Part shown: piece by piece, positions 1 through 7,912 of the stretch
Layout: the number at the start of each line of letters is the position of its first letter
Numbering within the stretch: position 1 is the stretch's first letter
Origin: an uncultured Lachnospiraceae bacterium
Lineage (GTDB): Bacteria; Bacillota; Clostridia; Lachnospirales; Lachnospiraceae
Reading direction: 5' to 3'
Assembly: GCA_945949085.1 (NCBI GenBank)
Contig: CAMFDJ010000007.1
Coordinates: forward strand, 1-64,000
DNA length: 64,000 nt
The notes under the pieces: model-generated
What the model saw: the letters and a program-made list of their open reading frames with translations, nothing else
Database searches by the model: none
What the model was told of the DNA's origin: nothing
Made by a program: the position numbers and the translations under genes

Positions 1-2
1 AA

Positions 3-88
3 CGGAGAGGGTGGGATTCGAACCCACGCGCCCTTGCGGACAAACGGTTTTCAAGACCGCCTCGTTATGACCACTTCGATACCTCTGC
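3..88 (-). tRNA. tRNA-Ser (anticodon TGA)
   Basis: On the minus strand this folds as an 86-nt class II tRNA. The anticodon TGA lies at 51-53, a long serine-type variable arm follows, and the T loop reads GGTTCGAATCC. The discriminator base is G (position 3). CCA is not encoded, because the next bases are TT. The acceptor stem pairs GCAGAGG with CCTCTCC, leaving a C-C mismatch at the second pair (positions 87 and 4). This is unusual but does not by itself argue against function. It sits 66 bp downstream of ispD on the same strand and has its own strong promoter. Confidence 0.96.
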
Positions 89-116
89 ATCCTCGGCTTT
101 CGCCGACGCAAGTGTT

Positions 117-145
117 ATTCTAGCAAATCAATCAAAAAGTGTCAA
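117..145 (-). promoter_or_regulatory. Strong sigma-A-type promoter for tRNA-Ser
   Basis: On the minus strand there is a perfect -35 TTGACA (140-145), a 17-bp spacer and a -10 TAGAAT (117-122) preceded by TGC, which makes an extended -10. The start point would fall near 110. The short precursor leader then contains a small hairpin (TCGGC/GCCGA with a GAAA loop, 93-106) just before the mature 5' end at 88. The placement between the ispD stop and the tRNA means the tRNA can be made independently of the upstream operon. Confidence 0.8.
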
Positions 146-154
146 CAGCTTTTT

Positions 155-910
155 TCAATTTTTTTCTATTTTTTCAAAGTCATCCAGAAACGCTTTTGCG
201 ACCAGCAAATCTTCAGGTGTTGTCAGCTTGATATTGCGATAACTCCCTTCCACAAGTCGCACTTTTTTTTGCAGCATCGTTTCTACTACCATAGCATCAT
301 CTGTAATCTGCATGCCCATCCGTAAGAGTTCATCTTCCTGTCTGATTAGTCTGCTATATGCCATGACAATCACATCATAGGTAAAGACCTGCGGTGTCTG
401 CACTGCCCATACAAGTTTTCTTTTCGGAGTTGTCTCGCAAAAACCATCTTCATCTGCAATCTTTATCGTATCCTTCACCGGTGTCGCACTGACACACGCC
501 TGACATTTGCGTGTTTCCTCCATTAGTTGTCCAATCATTTCAACCGTCACAAATGGTCTTGCCCCATCATGCACAAATACGAGTTCAGGAGCAAATGATT
601 GCTCTTCAGATAATTCTTTGATTTTTTGGATGCCCTGATAGACAGAATGATATCGTTCCTGTCCGCCTTGTGTAATCGCAATGACTTTTCGAAACTGATA
701 CTTTTCGACAATTTCCTGCCTGCAGTACTCTATCTCATCAGCCGCTGTCACAAGCACAATACCATCCACAGCACTATCCTCGAATGCTTTCAATGCATAA
801 TACAGCACCGGTTTATCACCTAAAAGAAGGAACTGCTTTGCCGTTGCAGTTCCCATCCGTTTTCCCTGGCCTGCTGCCAGTACAATTGCAATTGATTTTT
901 TCCCCGGCAT
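155..910 (-). CDS. ispD: 2-C-methyl-D-erythritol 4-phosphate cytidylyltransferase
   Basis: This cytoplasmic enzyme transfers CMP from CTP to methylerythritol phosphate, the third step of the MEP isoprenoid pathway. The 251-residue protein shows the nucleotide-binding LAAGQGKRM (11-19), the conserved GGQERYHSV (82-90) and HDGARP (114-119) of IspD. Length is slightly above the usual 225-240 residues. The ATG lies one base beyond the tsaD stop, so the two are translationally adjacent and probably co-transcribed. IspF is not in the window, so this is a stand-alone IspD, not an IspDF fusion. Confidence 0.93.
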   Translation of the reverse strand: MPGKKSIAIVLAAGQGKRMGTATAKQFLLLGDKPVLYYALKAFEDSAVDGIVLVTAADEIEYCRQEIVEKYQFRKVIAITQGGQERYHSVYQGIQKIKELSEEQSFAPELVFVHDGARPFVTVEMIGQLMEETRKCQACVSATPVKDTIKIADEDGFCETTPKRKLVWAVQTPQVFTYDVIVMAYSRLIRQEDELLRMGMQITDDAMVVETMLQKKVRLVEGSYRNIKLTTPEDLLVAKAFLDDFEKIEKN

Positions 911-911
911 A

Positions 912-1991
912 TTATCGTTCTCCCAGTTTCAGATTCGGAACGGCATTCAGATCAAGGCCGCTCCTGATTCCCTTTCTATATTCATAATAACCTGCAGCGC
1001 CGATCATCGCTGCATTATCCGTGCAAAGAATCGGTGCCGGACAGTAAAACTGCACTTTTTTCTCTGCACATGCAGTCTCAAGTGCTACGCGAAGTGCAGA
1101 ATTGGAAGCCACACCGCCTGCAATTGCCAGTTTCGTAAATCCGTATTCCTCCACTGCATGCATCGCATGCTCAACCAGCACATCCGTCACTGCTTTTTGG
1201 AAAGAAGCCGCCACATCGGCAACAATGATCTCTTCCCCTTTCATCTCACAGCTGTTCAGGTAATTGAGCACTGCGGATTTCAAACCACTGAAACTGAAAT
1301 CATAGACATTGTCTCCCACCTTGGCACGCGGAAAATGAATTGCCTGCGGATTTCCTTCTTTTGCCACCTTATCAATCTTTGGTCCTCCGGGATATCCGAG
1401 TCCAATGGCTCTTGCCACTTTATCAAAAGCCTCTCCCGCTGCATCATCACAGGTTTTTCCAATGATCTCATAGTCGCCATAATCCTTGACTACGACGAGA
1501 TGTGTATGTCCCCCCGAAACGACCAGACAGGCAAACGGCGGTTCAAGCTCTTTATATTGAATGAAGTTTGCACTGATGTGTCCTTCTATATGATGCACTC
1601 CTACAAGCGGCTTTTTGGCTGCAAATGCCATTGCCTTTGCATGCGCCACACCCACGAGCAACGCCCCAACAAGACCGGGTCCGTAAGTCACTGCAATTGC
1701 AGTGATCTCAGAAAGCTTCATCTCAGCCTCCGCAAGTGCCTGCGATACCACCTGATTGATGCGTTCCACATGCTTGCGGGATGCAATCTCCGGCACAACA
1801 CCTCCATACAGCGTATGAAGATCAATCTGGGAGGAGATTACATTTGATAAAACCTCGCGCCCATTCTTTACAACCGCCGCTGCAGTCTCATCACAAGAGC
1901 TCTCGATTGCAAGAATGTATACATCCTCTTCCTTATGTACTTTCACTTCTTGTACTTCTTCGTTTTCTGCTTTGCTTTTTAACATTGCCAT
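912..1991 (-). CDS. tsaD: tRNA N6-adenosine threonylcarbamoyltransferase TsaD
   Basis: This is the catalytic subunit that transfers the threonylcarbamoyl group from TC-AMP to A37 of ANN-decoding tRNAs, working with TsaB and TsaE. The 359-residue protein carries [14 protein letters not shown] (28-41) and the metal-binding HHIEGH, with His134 and His138 spaced as HxxxH. The ASKHA-fold segment VSGGHTH is also present. About 20 polar N-terminal residues precede the usual start of the family. The Shine-Dalgarno (SD) site before the chosen ATG is weak, so the true start is uncertain. tsaB and tsaE lie about 3 kb upstream on the same strand, so nearly the whole t6A machinery is local. Confidence 0.95.
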   Translation of the reverse strand: MAMLKSKAENEEVQEVKVHKEEDVYILAIESSCDETAAAVVKNGREVLSNVISSQIDLHTLYGGVVPEIASRKHVERINQVVSQALAEAEMKLSEITAIAVTYGPGLVGALLVGVAHAKAMAFAAKKPLVGVHHIEGHISANFIQYKELEPPFACLVVSGGHTHLVVVKDYGDYEIIGKTCDDAAGEAFDKVARAIGLGYPGGPKIDKVAKEGNPQAIHFPRAKVGDNVYDFSFSGLKSAVLNYLNSCEMKGEEIIVADVAASFQKAVTDVLVEHAMHAVEEYGFTKLAIAGGVASNSALRVALETACAEKKVQFYCPAPILCTDNAAMIGAAGYYEYRKGIRSGLDLNAVPNLKLGER

Positions 1992-2094
1992 TATCTTTTC
2001 TTTTCAAAATCTAATAAATTTTAATTATTTGTTTGTTTCTTTGATTTGTATCTTTCTTTTGATTCTCTTGATTTGCCATTCTTTTCTGAAGCTT

Positions 2095-2676
2095 TTATTC
2101 TTCCACAAGCTTCCAGCCATAAATCTTATAATGTCCCTGGTCATCTTTGCGAAGAATAAATACCATATTGGAATTGTACAAAAGCTCTCCCTGCTTGATC
2201 CCGTAGATACAATACAGTCTTGCCCAGTCATAGCCATCCTGTGAAAAAGTTTCCACATCCACACTGGAAGAGGGAGCGTAGCTTGAGATCATACGATTAT
2301 TCTTTTTAAATTCCTCAATATCAAATTTTAGCGAGGCAAGATAATTCTCTTCTGTCTGATTTGCCACAAGCTCATCATCATATAATTCTCTGATTTTGAA
2401 ACCAAGCGCCTCAATTTCCTCTTCTGTATTTTCTTCATTGTAAAAGCACTGGGAAATCTGACTAAAATATTTGACCACCTCACGTGGGGAAGGCGGATAA
2501 TTGGTGTCGAGGTTACGAAGAAGTACTTCCTGTGTCGGTGTAAGTACTTCTTCTTCCGGAACTGTTTCCTCAGGCTGAGGTACATTTCGATTGGACAGAT
2601 AATAATAATATCCCATAACAAGCAAGACCATGACCGCACCTAAAATCAGTGCCTTGGTCCCGGCTGCACGTTTCAT
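2095..2676 (-). CDS. Membrane-anchored protein of unknown function
   Basis: I do not recognise a function. The start at 2676 (MKRAAG) is chosen because GGGGTGAG lies 5 bases upstream. The longer in-frame start at 2718 lacks such a site. The 193-residue protein has one N-terminal membrane segment (about residues 7-25), an acidic Pro/Glu linker, and then an alpha/beta domain of about 140 residues that would face outside. It ends with a Tyr-rich strand pattern (KIYGWKL). It resembles small uncharacterised single-pass proteins of Lachnospiraceae. It lies between rnz and tsaD on the same strand, so co-transcription is likely, but the neighbours do not explain its role. Confidence 0.8.
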   Translation of the reverse strand: MKRAAGTKALILGAVMVLLVMGYYYYLSNRNVPQPEETVPEEEVLTPTQEVLLRNLDTNYPPSPREVVKYFSQISQCFYNEENTEEEIEALGFKIRELYDDELVANQTEENYLASLKFDIEEFKKNNRMISSYAPSSSVDVETFSQDGYDWARLYCIYGIKQGELLYNSNMVFILRKDDQGHYKIYGWKLVEE

Positions 2677-2811
2677 ATACCTCACCCCTTTCTCGTTTTC
2701 ATCTGTGTTTTGATACATGTCTTAATCTGTGTTCTCACACTTTGCAGGAAATCCTGCAAAATTTTCTTATCTCGCTTCCTATCAGACTGCGCTGTCGCAA
2801 TAAGACCATGC

Positions 2812-3735
2812 TCATGCAAAGTTTTCATCCTCTTCAAAAGAAAGTGTTGCCGTCTGTCCGTCCTTTGCCGCAATCGTATCAGGAAAGATTTTGGTTGCCT
2901 GTGAAAGATACTGTTCCGGCCAAGGCAATGACGGGCTGTAATGTGTCAACCACATTTGGGATACCTGCGCATCCTTTGCAAGCTTGGCAGCCTCCCAATA
3001 AGTCATGTGCTTATGCTCCACCGCCTTTTGCTGTTTGTCCGGCTCCCCGTACATGCCCTCACAAATAAACAAGTCGGCTCCAAACGCATTTTCCGCAATC
3101 GATTTTGTCGGTCTGGTATCCGTGGTATATGTTACCTTAAGACCTTTTCTGGGCTGTCCCATTACCATATCCGGTGTGTAGATCTGTCCTTCATATTCTA
3201 TCTGATTCCCCTTTTGCAACGGATTCCAGTATTGTACGGGAAGCCCAAGTGCTTTTGCCCGATCCACCTGGAATTTGCCAAGTCTGTCTATCAGAATGCT
3301 GTAGCCATAGCACGTCACATTATGGTTTACCTTAAAGGCCTGCAACCGGTAATCTCCCATATCAATTGTTTCCTGCGGGCTGCCTATCTCATGAAAACGG
3401 ATTTCAAAAGGAAGCTCCGGTGCGATCACACACAATGCTTTCACAACACGCTCGAGTCCTTTGGGACCGATCAGCAAAAGCGGTTCCGTCCGTTCTGCAT
3501 TGCCCATGGTGAGCAGCATACCGGGCAATCCGCTGATATGATCCGCATGGTAATGTGTAAAACAAATCACGTCAATCGGTTTTGGGCTCCATCCCTTATT
3601 CTTCATGGCAATCTGCGTACCCTCGCCGCAATCTATTAAAATGTTTTTTCCATTGTACCGCGCCATCATTGCAGTGAGATAGCGATAGGGAAGGGGCATC
3701 ATGCCGCCCGTTCCAAGAAGACATATATCAAGCAT
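2812..3735 (-). CDS. rnz: Ribonuclease Z
   Basis: This metallo-beta-lactamase-fold endonuclease removes 3' trailers from tRNA precursors. Such trimming is needed here for tRNAs that lack encoded CCA, like the tRNA-Ser in this window. The 307-residue length is typical of short-form RNase Z. The zinc motif HYHADH (61-66) is intact, and further metal ligands are visible as NHN (about 175), TTDTR and a late HYSP. The N-terminal LLGTGGMMP matches the family start. It lies between the CxxC protein and the unknown membrane protein in the t6A run. Confidence 0.9.
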   Translation of the reverse strand: MLDICLLGTGGMMPLPYRYLTAMMARYNGKNILIDCGEGTQIAMKNKGWSPKPIDVICFTHYHADHISGLPGMLLTMGNAERTEPLLLIGPKGLERVVKALCVIAPELPFEIRFHEIGSPQETIDMGDYRLQAFKVNHNVTCYGYSILIDRLGKFQVDRAKALGLPVQYWNPLQKGNQIEYEGQIYTPDMVMGQPRKGLKVTYTTDTRPTKSIAENAFGADLFICEGMYGEPDKQQKAVEHKHMTYWEAAKLAKDAQVSQMWLTHYSPSLPWPEQYLSQATKIFPDTIAAKDGQTATLSFEEDENFA

Positions 3736-3777
3736 GTGTAACCTCGTTTTATTTCATAATCAAGACACACTTTGGTG

Positions 3778-4014
3778 TCATAAAAATTCTTCCTTCTGCG
3801 TGACAGGAATGACAAAACCGTCAATCAATCTGTCATAGCATTCCTCACAGAGATCGAATTCCTGCGTCAACCCATCCTTTCCGGAAAAATAGCCGAAATT
3901 CTGTCTCACCTCCAGAATCCCCTCCATCAGGATTCCTTTCTCAACCTTTAACTTTTTACCACATTGATTACAGATAACCTCCTGCAATTCTTTCTGCTCA
4001 TCGTATCGTTTCAT
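3778..4014 (-). CDS. Small protein with two CxxC pairs (zinc-ribbon-like)
   Basis: This 78-residue cytoplasmic protein is preceded by GGGAGG at good spacing. Two cysteine pairs, CNQC (15-18) and CEEC (about 56-59), frame a beta-rich stretch, a layout expected for a treble-clef or zinc-ribbon fold. I do not recognise a named family. It follows rimI by about 100 bp and precedes rnz by about 40 bp on the same strand. A role with tRNA or ribosome maturation is only an inference from the neighbourhood. Confidence 0.75.
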   Translation of the reverse strand: MKRYDEQKELQEVICNQCGKKLKVEKGILMEGILEVRQNFGYFSGKDGLTQEFDLCEECYDRLIDGFVIPVTQKEEFL

Positions 4015-4118
4015 ACGTATCCTCCCATTTGGTATAAAGACTCGCTATTCCTTCAACATCAGTTTATCGTACAACCCATGGGCATTCCAGTGGTAATATT
4101 TGTTAGCTTGCACTAATT

Positions 4119-4568
4119 TTATCTCTTCCACATGATACAGGCATCTTCTGTCGGAGCCTCGTAAAAATTCTTCCGGATTCCTTCTGTTTGAAATCCACAT
4201 TTCTCATATAGTGCAATTGCGGCGCTATTGCTTTTCCGAACCTCAAGAGTCACTTCTGTAATTCCGCGCGCACTCACTTTTTGCATAAAATCCTGCATCA
4301 GCTGCATTGCAATGCCGCATCTGCGGTAAGCAGGCGCTACTGCTACCTGATTGATATCGGCTTCCTGCAAGATCAGATACGCCCCGACATAGCCGGCCAC
4401 ATCATGTGCATCCGTATCCTCTGCGACCAGGTACAGCGCATCTGTTTTCACTGCGACCTCTTCTAAATCCTTTTCTGACCATGGTCTGGAAAAACAAATC
4501 TGTTCAATCTCCGACACCCTGTGCGCATCCTCCGGCTGCATCTTTCTGATCCTGATCCTATTATGCAT
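4119..4568 (-). CDS. rimI: Ribosomal protein bS18-alanine N-acetyltransferase family (RimI)
   Basis: This is a GNAT-fold acetyltransferase of 149 residues. The acetyl-CoA loop appears as VAPAYRRCGIAMQLM, and the C-terminal EVRKSNSAAIALYEKCGF is diagnostic of RimI-type enzymes. RimI acetylates the N-terminus of ribosomal protein S18 in enterobacteria. In Clostridia the substrate is less certain. The start codon overlaps the tsaB stop by 8 bases and its SD lies inside tsaB, which indicates translational coupling. The tsaE-tsaB-rimI order is common in Firmicutes. Confidence 0.9.
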   Translation of the reverse strand: MHNRIRIRKMQPEDAHRVSEIEQICFSRPWSEKDLEEVAVKTDALYLVAEDTDAHDVAGYVGAYLILQEADINQVAVAPAYRRCGIAMQLMQDFMQKVSARGITEVTLEVRKSNSAAIALYEKCGFQTEGIRKNFYEAPTEDACIMWKR

Positions 4569-5280
4569 TCTGTCTCTCCAGTCTCTCGCGTTCCGCCTGC
4601 GACAGCCTCAGATAATCAGGTCTGTGCTCTGCTGCCGATACCATCAGTCCCTTTTCATAATACACTTTTGCGAGTGTCGCAAGTGCCGCAGCATTTTGTC
4701 TGTTACAATGCGGTGGTGCAAACAGAAAATCTACCGCAGTCTCCCGTTCCAAAATGTCTCGGTAGACAGGGACTCCATCCCCTAAATAGATGACGGGTTT
4801 TCCTGTCTCATTTAAATAGGAAATGATTTCTTCTACAGAAACCGCGCATTGCGGTCTGATTGTCCGAAATTCTATGTTGCCCCCGCCCCGGTCTTCAAAT
4901 GCATATACTCCGGTATACACCTGATTTCTTCTGGCATCCATCAAAGGACAGATCATACGATTTGCCCCATAAAGCTGATATGCCATTGCATCCAGCGTCG
5001 GCACCTCAATGATCGGTTTATCAAGTGCCTGTCCAAGTCCTTTTGCCGTAGCAGATCCGATGCGCAGTCCCGTAAAGGACCCCGGACCCTTTGCAACCGC
5101 AATTGCATCCACGGACTCCAGATCAAATTCTGTCATTTTTGTAATTTCACTTAGCATCGGCAAAAGTGTCTGCGAATGCGTCTTTTTATAATTTACGCTA
5201 TATTGTGCAAGCATGATGTCATCTTTCAAAATGGCAACAGATGCCACCAGCCCGGAACTGTCTATCGCTGCTATGTTCAT
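4561..5280 (-). CDS. tsaB: t6A biosynthesis protein TsaB
   Basis: This non-catalytic partner dimerises with TsaD for t6A37 synthesis on tRNA. The 239 residues begin with the ASKHA phosphate-loop region MNIAAIDSSG and contain AVAKGPGSFTGLRIG (about 62-76), the TsaB signature. GAGAGG lies 8 bases before the ATG. It is 18 bases downstream of tsaE and overlaps rimI by 8 bases, so the three form a tight operon. Confidence 0.93.
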   Translation of the reverse strand: MNIAAIDSSGLVASVAILKDDIMLAQYSVNYKKTHSQTLLPMLSEITKMTEFDLESVDAIAVAKGPGSFTGLRIGSATAKGLGQALDKPIIEVPTLDAMAYQLYGANRMICPLMDARRNQVYTGVYAFEDRGGGNIEFRTIRPQCAVSVEEIISYLNETGKPVIYLGDGVPVYRDILERETAVDFLFAPPHCNRQNAAALATLAKVYYEKGLMVSAAEHRPDYLRLSQAERERLERQNA

Positions 5281-5298
5281 ACGTTCTGCCTCTCATCA

Positions 5299-5727
5299 TC
5301 ATTTTCTGTTCTCTATCGTAATCTTACGATAGGAAAAACCCTTCGAAAGATCTTTCTCAATCGTGATCCATTTCGTCTGGGGCGGCATAAGCTCCTCTAT
5401 CAGATTTGCCCATTCCACCAGACAAACACCCTCCCCGAAAAAATAATCTTCATATCCTATTTCATCCATTTCCTCGGGATCGGCAATTCTGTATACATCA
5501 AAATGGTAAAGAGGAAGACGTCCCTGTTCGTAAATCTGCACAATGGTAAAAGTAGGACTGTTGACCGCCTCCGTAATACCAAGACCCTGAGCAAGCCCCT
5601 TAGTAAGCACTGTCTTTCCGACACCCAAATCACCCAGTAAAGCGTAAACTTCGCCGGGCCTTGTTTGTTTTCCTATTGTTTCACCAATTGCAAAGGTATC
5701 CTTTTCATCAAAGCTTTCATATATCAT
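5299..5727 (-). CDS. tsaE: t6A biosynthesis ATPase TsaE
   Basis: This P-loop ATPase regulates turnover of the TsaBD complex. With the start at 5727 the protein has 142 residues and begins MIYESFDEKD. Walker A GDLGVGKT is at 32-39, and the family segments SPTFTIV and YHFDVYRI are clear. An in-frame GTG at 5769 would add 14 residues. It is rejected because the promoter at 5782-5811 puts the transcript start at about 5775, leaving no room for an SD. GGGAG lies 12 bases before the chosen ATG. Confidence 0.92.
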   Translation of the reverse strand: MIYESFDEKDTFAIGETIGKQTRPGEVYALLGDLGVGKTVLTKGLAQGLGITEAVNSPTFTIVQIYEQGRLPLYHFDVYRIADPEEMDEIGYEDYFFGEGVCLVEWANLIEELMPPQTKWITIEKDLSKGFSYRKITIENRK

Positions 5728-5781
5728 AAGTACGCAAAGCTCCCATTCCTCAAGACTGCCCGAAGGCACACCTTACAGATT

Positions 5782-5811
5782 ATTGTATCATATTTGACAA
5801 TCAGATGACAA
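5782..5811 (-). promoter_or_regulatory. Promoter for the tsaE-tsaB-rimI run
   Basis: On the minus strand -35 TTGTCA (5806-5811) is followed by 18 bp and then -10 TACAAT (5782-5787). The -10 is preceded by TGA, giving an extended -10. The predicted start near 5775 gives a leader of about 48 nt to the tsaE ATG at 5727. Confidence 0.6.
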
Positions 5812-5841
5812 GTGCGCGAAATCTGCCTAAAACTGATTCGT

Positions 5842-6492
5842 CTATTGTCTGATCTTTACTTTTTTCGGGTCCATATGCCTGCATATAATCTCCAGCAAAA
5901 CAGAAGTGTCATTTTTCAGATCGGCGCGCGGAAATACACATGCGTTCACTCTCGATGTATATACAATAATACTCCTGGCAGTTGCTACCGCCTGGTACAT
6001 AGAACTCCATTTCTGCATTTCCAGGGCATCTCCCTGTGACACATAAATCCCCTCGTCTGTAAACATATAGTGCAATGGTTTCTGAAATGCTTCATTATTC
6101 AGTGCCTGTCTCTTTGCACTCAGGAAAAGATTCCACGGAAGATAGGCTATGATAATAATGCCCGCCACGAGGTAGATCACACCGGCTCCTTTTGCAAAAA
6201 AGAGAATACACATAACGCCGAGTATCGTGGCAATGAGTCCCTGCAGACTGGTATACGTATGCCGCAGCATATAATCATACAATATTGAAACATTCATATG
6301 CACATCTAACTCATATAAAATTGCAGAATGATCCGGTGGGCATACCTTTTCACTTTCTTCCGCCATCACGGCACTGTCTGCATCCTCTGCACTTTGCTGC
6401 ATATGAGCTGCATCTTGCCGCAATCCTTCTGCGTCAGATCGCATGTCCTCCGCTTTTTGTGTGGATTCTTTCCAATCTACATCATTATTCAT
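5842..6492 (-). CDS. Two-TM membrane protein with YcxB-like C-terminal domain
   Basis: The start at 6492 is chosen because GGAAGGA precedes it by 9 bases. The 216-residue protein has a hydrophilic, Ala/Glu/Asp-rich helical N-terminus (about 1-55) and a short beta segment. Two adjacent membrane helices follow (about 85-125, GLIATILGVMCILFF and VIYLVAGIIIIAYLP). A cytoplasmic domain ends in ADLKNDTSVLLEII. This layout, two helices in the middle and a PH-like tail, resembles YcxB-family proteins, whose function is unknown. It has its own promoter. Confidence 0.8.
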   Translation of the reverse strand: MNNDVDWKESTQKAEDMRSDAEGLRQDAAHMQQSAEDADSAVMAEESEKVCPPDHSAILYELDVHMNVSILYDYMLRHTYTSLQGLIATILGVMCILFFAKGAGVIYLVAGIIIIAYLPWNLFLSAKRQALNNEAFQKPLHYMFTDEGIYVSQGDALEMQKWSSMYQAVATARSIIVYTSRVNACVFPRADLKNDTSVLLEIICRHMDPKKVKIRQ

Positions 6493-6534
6493 AGAACCAT
6501 TCCTTCCAAAATCATATTTTTCTCTTTCTGCACT

Positions 6535-6563
6535 ATCATAGTATAGACGCAAAGAAAGTGCAA
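6535..6563 (-). promoter_or_regulatory. Promoter for the YcxB-like gene
   Basis: On the minus strand -35 TTGCAC (6558-6563), a 17-bp spacer and -10 TATGAT (6535-6540) form a good sigma-A promoter. The -35 hexamer is embedded in the stem of the terminator that ends the upstream export operon, so the two elements overlap physically. Confidence 0.6.
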
Positions 6564-6584
6564 GTTCAGCCCTGCACTTTCTTT
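6551..6584 (-). terminator. Terminator of the ABC export operon
   Basis: A perfect 12-bp stem pairs AAAGAAAGTGCA (6551-6562) with TGCACTTTCTTT (6573-6584) around a 10-nt loop. On the minus strand the descending arm ends in TTTCTTT, giving a U-rich 3' side. It lies about 80 bp after the permease stop. The plus strand also shows a T-rich tail, so it could act in both directions. Confidence 0.6.
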
Positions 6585-6663
6585 TTTCTTTATATTTGCT
6601 TTCTCTCTTCCTTCTTTTGCGGAAAATTTTTACGTCAGAAATTCTCTTATCGCCATCAGCCTG

Positions 6664-7899
6664 TTATTCATGCCTGAGCGCCTCAATCGGACTCAGTTTT
6701 TCCGCTTTCTTCGCCGGATAAATCCCGAAGAAAATGCCGACAGAGGAAGAAAACAGCGTCGTTACGATCACGACAACCGGCGAGATTGACGCATGAAGCC
6801 CCATAAGTGCGCAGACTCCATTCGCGCCAAGCACTCCCAAAATGATTCCTATGATACCGCCAATCATCGTAATGATCGCCGATTCCGACAAGAACTGTAA
6901 CATGATGGACCTGGTTCTTGCCCCCAGCGCCTTTCTGATACCGATTTCTCTTGTACGTTCCGTGACAGACACAAGCATGATATTCATAACGCCGATTCCG
7001 CCTACCAACAATGAAATTGCAGCCACAAAAACCACAAAGACCGTAATATAGGAGATCACCTGCGTAATACTGCTCATACTGTCGTTGAAGTCTGCCATCT
7101 GAATGCTGTTGGAATCTGCCGGAACACGGTACTTATTACGCAAAAACTGCATGATCTCAGTGGCAGCCTTTGTCGCATATTCCGGTCCATCCGTGAATAC
7201 ATAAAAGTTGTTGAAATCCTCTATATAATAACCGAAAGCACTGCCCATTGTAGTAATGGGTAGTTCCATCTCCACCTCATCAAAATACATCAGCATACCC
7301 ATCATGCCGCTCATCGCCGTGTCCTGTCTGACACCGATCACCGTCATCTCCACTGTGCTTCCGTATACGTCCACTTCAAAGGTGTTACCAATGACATCTG
7401 TCGTACCGAAAAGCGCAATCGCACTACTCTCCCTGATCACACAGACTTTATTTGCTGCCTCGTAATCCGACGCGGTAAAATATCTTCCCTTGACGATCGG
7501 CTCCTTGTACAAATACTGCAGTGCCTCTGTACCGCCATATAAGTATGCCGTAAAATCGCCTTTTGGTCCCTGGGCGCTTCCATAAGTCTGATAATTCGGA
7601 CTGACACCCTTCACGTGATCGATTTTTTCTTCTATTTCCAAAAAGGTCTCTCTGTCAAACGATATCAACTCATCACCATTCGGATCATTTTCATTGCTCT
7701 CCGAATAAAAAGCCAGCTGTCCTCCGGCAAGCTTATCCAGCTCGTTGCTGATTTCCGATGAAACACCACTACCAATGGATATGACCATGATGACTGATGA
7801 AATACCGATGATAATGCCCAGCATCGTCAGAATAGAGCGGCCTTTGTTGCTCCGAATATTCATCAGAGCCATTTTCACATATTCCAGGAATTGTGTCAT
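6664..7899 (-). CDS. ABC transporter permease, MacB/FtsX type
   Basis: This is the membrane component of a MacAB-like transporter. The 411 residues start with a membrane helix (GRSILTMLGIIIGISSVIMV, about 19-38) and continue with a large extracytoplasmic MacB_PCD domain (about 45-280). Three C-terminal FtsX-type helices follow, with the family motif TERTREIGIRKALGA between them. MacB-type systems do not transport through the membrane in the classical sense. They use a mechanotransmission mechanism to export peptides or drugs. It is the last gene of a three-gene operon, 13 bp behind the adaptor. The substrate cannot be told from sequence. Confidence 0.9.
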   Translation of the reverse strand: MTQFLEYVKMALMNIRSNKGRSILTMLGIIIGISSVIMVISIGSGVSSEISNELDKLAGGQLAFYSESNENDPNGDELISFDRETFLEIEEKIDHVKGVSPNYQTYGSAQGPKGDFTAYLYGGTEALQYLYKEPIVKGRYFTASDYEAANKVCVIRESSAIALFGTTDVIGNTFEVDVYGSTVEMTVIGVRQDTAMSGMMGMLMYFDEVEMELPITTMGSAFGYYIEDFNNFYVFTDGPEYATKAATEIMQFLRNKYRVPADSNSIQMADFNDSMSSITQVISYITVFVVFVAAISLLVGGIGVMNIMLVSVTERTREIGIRKALGARTRSIMLQFLSESAIITMIGGIIGIILGVLGANGVCALMGLHASISPVVVIVTTLFSSSVGIFFGIYPAKKAEKLSPIEALRHE

Positions 7900-7912
7900 G
7901 CTTTTATCCTCT

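Noticed and set aside
1158..1847. A 229-codon open frame on the plus strand opposite tsaD
   Set aside because: Its product is rich in Cys, His and Arg with no recognisable domain. It has no SD, and it is the antisense of a clear conserved gene.
5728..5769. GTG start at 5769 adding 14 residues to TsaE
   Set aside because: The promoter places the transcript start about 6 bases before it, leaving no room for an SD, and the family N-terminus begins at the ATG at 5727.
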